9,254 nucleotides of DNA. Origin: Candidatus Dormiibacterota bacterium. Lineage in GTDB: Bacteria > Chloroflexota > Dormibacteria > UBA8260. Numbering within the stretch: position 1 is the first letter of the stretch; the number at the start of each line of letters is the position of its first letter. Where the stretch lies: assembly GCA_955652455.1 (NCBI GenBank), contig CATPBU010000003.1, positions 1 to 9,254 on the forward strand. Direction: 5' to 3'. The notes below the pieces were generated by a model. The model was not told where the DNA came from. It was given only the letters and a program-made list of their open reading frames with translations, and did no database searches. Position numbers and translations under genes: made by a program. Of this stretch, positions 6,360-9,254 are shown one piece after another.

Positions 6360-7772
6360 TTACCGCGTTGCCGGCCGTTCCGCCCACGCCGCCAGCGCTG
6401 CCTGCAGCTGGGCGTCGCCGCTTGCCGGCGGCGACTGCGCGTCGAGCTGGAAGCGGTCGTCAGGTGACGCCAGCGCAACCACGCGGTCAGGCGTCACCCC
6501 CTTGCCCTCGATGGTCTCGCCGTTGGGGCCGTACCAGCGCTCCACGGTGAGGTGCAGGTCAGCGCCGTCGGGGAGAGGAAAGTCCACCTGCACCGATCCC
6601 TTGCCGAAGGTCTTCTCCCCCACCACGGTGGCGCGGCGGTAGTCATGCAGGGCTGCGGTGGTGATCTCGGATGCGCTCGCCGAGTCGCCGTCGACCAGCA
6701 CCACCATCGGCTGCGTCGGTGCCAGCCCGCCGGATTGGATGGGGTCGTTGACCACCTCCTGCGCGCTGTTCGGATCGCCGCTGGCGGCGAGGCGTCCGCG
6801 GCGTACCACCACGTACTTCTGCGTCGCCGTCGGTTGCACGAACTGGCTGACCAGCGCCTGGGCCGCGGTCACATAGCCACCGCCATTCTGGCGTAGGTCG
6901 AGGATGAGCGACGTTGCGCCGGCCGCGAAACCCTTCTGAAGCTGGCTGCGCGCCGCGTCGCCCGTGTCCCTGTCGAAGCCCGTCACCTGCATGAACAGCG
7001 TGTGTCCGAACAGCCGCGTGTACACCGAGGGGATGGTCAGGTTCTGCCGCGTCACCGTCAGGGTTAGCTGCGTGCCGCCGCGTTGCACAGTGATCTGCAC
7101 CTTGGTGTCCACCTGTCCGCGCACCCGCGACGACGAATTGTTGATCCGGGTGGCCTCGTCACTCCCCATCGACGAGAGAGGGATGCCGTCGACCGCGATC
7201 AGCACATCGCCGCGACGGATGCCGGCCCGGTCGGCGGGCTGGTTGACGAGCACGTCCTCGATGACAGCCTCGTCGGGCGTCTGCCCCGACGCGCACAGCG
7301 CACCATCACAGCGGGCCTGGACGGCGATGCCGATGCTGCCGTCGCGCCGCCCGCCCAGGGTGGCGTTCAGCTGCTGGAACTGTTGGGTGGTGAGGAACGC
7401 CGAGAAACGGTCGTTGTAGAGGTCGTGGAGCATCTGCACGATGCCCTGCTCGGCCGCCTGCGTGCCCTGGCTGCCGGGCACGTCACGGATCACGTAGTTC
7501 TGCTGCACCGTCTGCCACTCAGCCGCGATGCTGTTCTCGTCGATCGTAGCGGTGGTGCCGATGTGGGGAAAGATCCGGTTGATGAATCCGCCGTACTGCG
7601 AGGCGGAGAGGTTGAGCACCACCAACGCGGTGAGATAGCAGGCGGCCACCGTGCTGAGCACCCGCGTGACCGCTGGTGGGGGCGCCGGGAGGCGCGGACG
7701 GCGTCGATGAGGTCCCGGCGACCACAACACCTCGGTGTCGTGCTGCCGGTCCGTCCCCCCATCCCCGCTCAC
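6360..7772 (-). CDS. S41 family C-terminal processing peptidase (CtpA/CtpB-like), membrane-anchored
   Basis: 470 residues. A basic, Pro-rich cytoplasmic N-terminus (1-37) is followed by one membrane segment (about 38-55); no lipobox is seen, so it is probably anchored with the protease outside. A PDZ domain (about 143-232; GIRRGDVLIAVDGIPL) is followed by the S41 domain. SASASEI holds the likely nucleophile Ser366, and GEKTFGKGSVQ holds Lys391, 25 residues later, the Ser-Lys spacing of Tsp/Prc. Such proteases trim or degrade extracytoplasmic proteins, including wall hydrolases in some bacteria. The start is GTG at 7772, overlapping the M23 stop as GTGA, with no obvious Shine-Dalgarno, so translation probably depends on the M23 gene. 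A Cys155/Cys160 pair sits in a PDZ loop. The ftsX, hydrolase, S41 order is a known bacterial arrangement. The family is certain; which Ctp paralogue it is, is not. Confidence 0.93.
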   Translation of the reverse strand: MSGDGGTDRQHDTEVLWSPGPHRRRPRLPAPPPAVTRVLSTVAACYLTALVVLNLSASQYGGFINRIFPHIGTTATIDENSIAAEWQTVQQNYVIRDVPGSQGTQAAEQGIVQMLHDLYNDRFSAFLTTQQFQQLNATLGGRRDGSIGIAVQARCDGALCASGQTPDEAVIEDVLVNQPADRAGIRRGDVLIAVDGIPLSSMGSDEATRINNSSSRVRGQVDTKVQITVQRGGTQLTLTVTRQNLTIPSVYTRLFGHTLFMQVTGFDRDTGDAARSQLQKGFAAGATSLILDLRQNGGGYVTAAQALVSQFVQPTATQKYVVVRRGRLAASGDPNSAQEVVNDPIQSGGLAPTQPMVVLVDGDSASASEITTAALHDYRRATVVGEKTFGKGSVQVDFPLPDGADLHLTVERWYGPNGETIEGKGVTPDRVVALASPDDRFQLDAQSPPASGDAQLQAALAAWAERPATR

Positions 7773-8998
7773 GACAGATAGGCGAGCGGGTTTCTGGGAC
7801 TGCCGTTGAGGTCGATCTCGAAGTGCAGGTGACAGCCGGTGCTGTTGCCGGTGCTGCCCTCGTATCCGATCAACTGTCCACGGTGAACGGTCTGCCCGTC
7901 ACCGACTGCGAACCCGCCCATGTGCCCGTACACCGAGACCCAGCCGTTGCCGTGAACGATGATGACGTGATCGCCGAAGCCATAGCTGCTGTAGTAGAGG
8001 TGCGCGATGCCGCTGTCCGCGGCGGCGATGTTGTTGCCGCACGGGGCCGCGATGTCAATGCCACTGTGGAAGTGCCGGGTCGGGCAGTTGGGGTCGTACG
8101 GCTCGAACGGGAAGCTGGTGCACCCGAAACCTTGGGTGATCGGGCCGTTCTCGGGCCATAGGAAATGGCCGTTGCCACCGCCGGCGGCGAGGGCGGCGGC
8201 TTCCTGCACCTTCAGTGACGCGATCTGCGAGTTCAGCTGTGCCTGGGCGGCTTCGTTCTGAGCGAGGAGCACCTGGTCGCGCGCCTGCAGCGCAACCAAT
8301 TGCTGGCGCGCCTCCTCGCGCGCCTGCAGCGCAGCCGTCTGCTGCTCCACGATGCCGTGCAGCGTTGCCAGCAGCGCGACCTGCTGGGTCTTGGCGAGGG
8401 TGATGCTGTCGACGTCCGCCTGGATGGTCGCCTCGTCGAGGGTGACGCTGGCCACCAGGCTGCGCTCGCTGCGCCCCAGCCGGTTGACGTCGATGGCACG
8501 CTGCCAGTAGCTGTTGAAGTCGCCTGAGTTGAGGAAGTTGCTGAATGAGTTGGAGGCGTTCTGCGCCTTGTAGATGACCACCAGGTCGACCTTCAGCTGG
8601 CGACGGTCGAGCGCCAACTGTGCCTGCGTGTACGCCAGGTTGTCCTGCGCTGCGGAGAGCGCTGCCTGGATACTGTTGAGCTGCGCGGTGGCGGCCGCCA
8701 CCTGCGCGTCTGTGGCCTTGATCTGCGCGTTGAGGTCGACGATCGCCTTCTGCAGGGCAGCCTCCTGGTTGGCGGCGGCGGCGAGCTCGGCGCGCAGCCG
8801 TGCCATGGCGGCGCCGTCGGCGGCGAGCTGGTGCTGCTTGGCGGCGATCTGGTCGGTGAAGATGTCGGCCGTGACGTGACCGTTCGACCCGAGCGCAGCG
8901 CCGACGATGACCCCGGCCGTGATCACCAGCGCGAGGGCCACACGCCGCCCGCTGACACGGCGCTTGCGCCGGAATTGCGGGTTCGCGGACAGGTTCAT
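7769..8998 (-). CDS. M23 peptidoglycan endopeptidase with PcsB-like coiled coil (FtsEX-type hydrolase)
   Basis: 409 residues. A basic N-terminus (RRKRR) precedes a membrane segment or uncleaved signal (about 19-37). Two long coiled coils follow (about 48-140 and 185-270), separated by a hinge (VIYKAQNASNSFSNFLNSGD, 141-160) like that of PcsB/CwlO-type, FtsX-regulated hydrolases. The C-terminal LytM/M23 domain (about 280-409) has the Zn ligands His311, Asp315 and His392, plus His359 (YGHM) and His390 (HLHFE), so it should be active, unlike degenerate EnvC. It would cleave peptidoglycan cross-bridges or stem peptides outside the membrane. It has four cysteines (293, 305, 320, 389). The start is ATG at 8998; GGAGAG at 9013-9018 is 14 nt away, so the ribosome site is weak. 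The position 28 bp after ftsX supports control by FtsEX through the coiled coil. Confidence 0.92.
   Translation of the reverse strand: MNLSANPQFRRKRRVSGRRVALALVITAGVIVGAALGSNGHVTADIFTDQIAAKQHQLAADGAAMARLRAELAAAANQEAALQKAIVDLNAQIKATDAQVAAATAQLNSIQAALSAAQDNLAYTQAQLALDRRQLKVDLVVIYKAQNASNSFSNFLNSGDFNSYWQRAIDVNRLGRSERSLVASVTLDEATIQADVDSITLAKTQQVALLATLHGIVEQQTAALQAREEARQQLVALQARDQVLLAQNEAAQAQLNSQIASLKVQEAAALAAGGGNGHFLWPENGPITQGFGCTSFPFEPYDPNCPTRHFHSGIDIAAPCGNNIAAADSGIAHLYYSSYGFGDHVIIVHGNGWVSVYGHMGGFAVGDGQTVHRGQLIGYEGSTGNSTGCHLHFEIDLNGSPRNPLAYLS
8277..8333. repeat. Short direct repeat inside the M23 coiled-coil coding region
   Basis: An 18-bp sequence at 8277-8294 recurs exactly at 8316-8333, offset by 39 bp (13 codons). 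In the protein it corresponds to two adjacent 13-residue units at 219-231 (QQTAALQAREEAR) and 232-244 (QQLVALQARDQVL). It looks like an in-frame tandem duplication of a coiled-coil segment, partly diverged. Confidence 0.75.
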
Positions 8999-9026
8999 CG
9001 GTGGGTCGGCCGCTCTCCGTCCGCCG

Positions 9027-9254
9027 TCAGGCGGCGAGGAAGCGGCGCACCCCCAGGTAGCTGCCGATGGCGCCCACCACCGCACCGCCGGCGAACAGCG
9101 CAGCGATCAGCACGGCGGTGAACGGGCCGTCAAACGGGATGGCGAAGAGGTCGCCGTTGGTCGCGCCGACGGCGATCTTGTACGCAAAACCAACGATCAG
9201 GCTGCTCAGGATGGCGGCGAACACGCCACCGAGAACGCCCTCGAGGATGAACGG
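9027..9254 (-). CDS. ftsX: Cell division protein FtsX, C-terminal part
   Basis: Only the last 75 residues are visible; the gene continues past the window edge. It begins PFILEGVLGG, the usual FtsX segment before its third membrane helix, and ends VVGAIGSYLGVRRFL before TGA (9027-9029). Two hydrophobic helices are seen (about residues 6-28 and 48-70 of the visible part), joined by a short extracytoplasmic loop (GATNGDLFAIPFDG). FtsX is the membrane partner of the ATPase FtsE; the pair uses ATP hydrolysis to switch on a peptidoglycan hydrolase at division or elongation. The next gene, 28 bp downstream, encodes a coiled-coil hydrolase that is its natural candidate partner. Residues near the cut edge are in the same open frame. 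A general MacB/FtsX-type permease is the alternative, made less likely by this context. Confidence 0.88.
   Translation of the reverse strand, partial: PFILEGVLGGVFAAILSSLIVGFAYKIAVGATNGDLFAIPFDGPFTAVLIAALFAGGAVVGAIGSYLGVRRFLAA

Noticed and set aside
4646..6550. A 634-codon open frame on the plus strand opposite E3 and E1-alpha
   Set aside because: It is antisense to two confidently identified enzymes and has the His/Arg/Asp/Val-rich composition of a GC-rich shadow frame, with no recognisable domain.
8999..9085. An N-terminal extension of the M23 gene to a start at 9085
   Set aside because: It would overlap ftsX out of frame, and the added residues look like shadow sequence. The basic stretch and membrane segment begin properly after the ATG at 8998.

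Overview
This is a gene-dense, clearly GC-rich bacterial window. It holds the 3' end of one plus-strand gene and a tightly packed minus-strand run of eight genes. The only unoccupied stretch is the 155-bp convergent gap at 783-937. No tRNA, rRNA, CRISPR array, insertion sequence or phage gene is visible. GC-rich codon use, frequent GTG starts, a Bacillus-type branched-chain 2-oxoacid dehydrogenase gene order and a PcsB-like FtsEX hydrolase fit a high-GC, probably monoderm lineage (Actinobacteriota, Chloroflexota or Dormibacterota-like). That assignment is inference; no marker in the window settles it.

Plus strand, 3-782: the C-terminal part of a 1-pyrroline-5-carboxylate dehydrogenase (proline/arginine catabolism). 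Its catalytic cysteine is present, but the residue 34 positions upstream, normally the catalytic glutamate, is glycine.

Minus strand, read from 9254 down to 938. First comes an envelope module: the end of ftsX, a membrane-anchored M23 zinc endopeptidase with a PcsB-like coiled coil, and an S41 (C-terminal processing) protease whose GTG start overlaps the M23 stop. Next, after only 19 bp, comes a complete branched-chain 2-oxoacid dehydrogenase set in the order E3, E1-alpha, E1-beta, E2. The last gene is a small YCII-domain protein.

Within the run, stops and starts overlap or lie at most 28 bp apart. Several Shine-Dalgarno sites are embedded in the preceding gene, so translational coupling is likely. 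The exception is the E3 start. It has no Shine-Dalgarno, but a TATACT hexamer lies exactly six bases upstream of its GTG, which would suit a leaderless internal promoter feeding the dehydrogenase genes.

Functionally, the upstream genes would control cell-wall cleavage at division (FtsEX to hydrolase, with a protease that may limit it). The downstream genes would convert Val/Leu/Ile-derived 2-oxoacids to branched acyl-CoAs, used for energy or as primers for branched-chain membrane lipids. I see no wholly new system. The most interesting points are the missing catalytic Glu, the possible leaderless promoter, and the physical joining of the division and branched-chain acyl-CoA modules.
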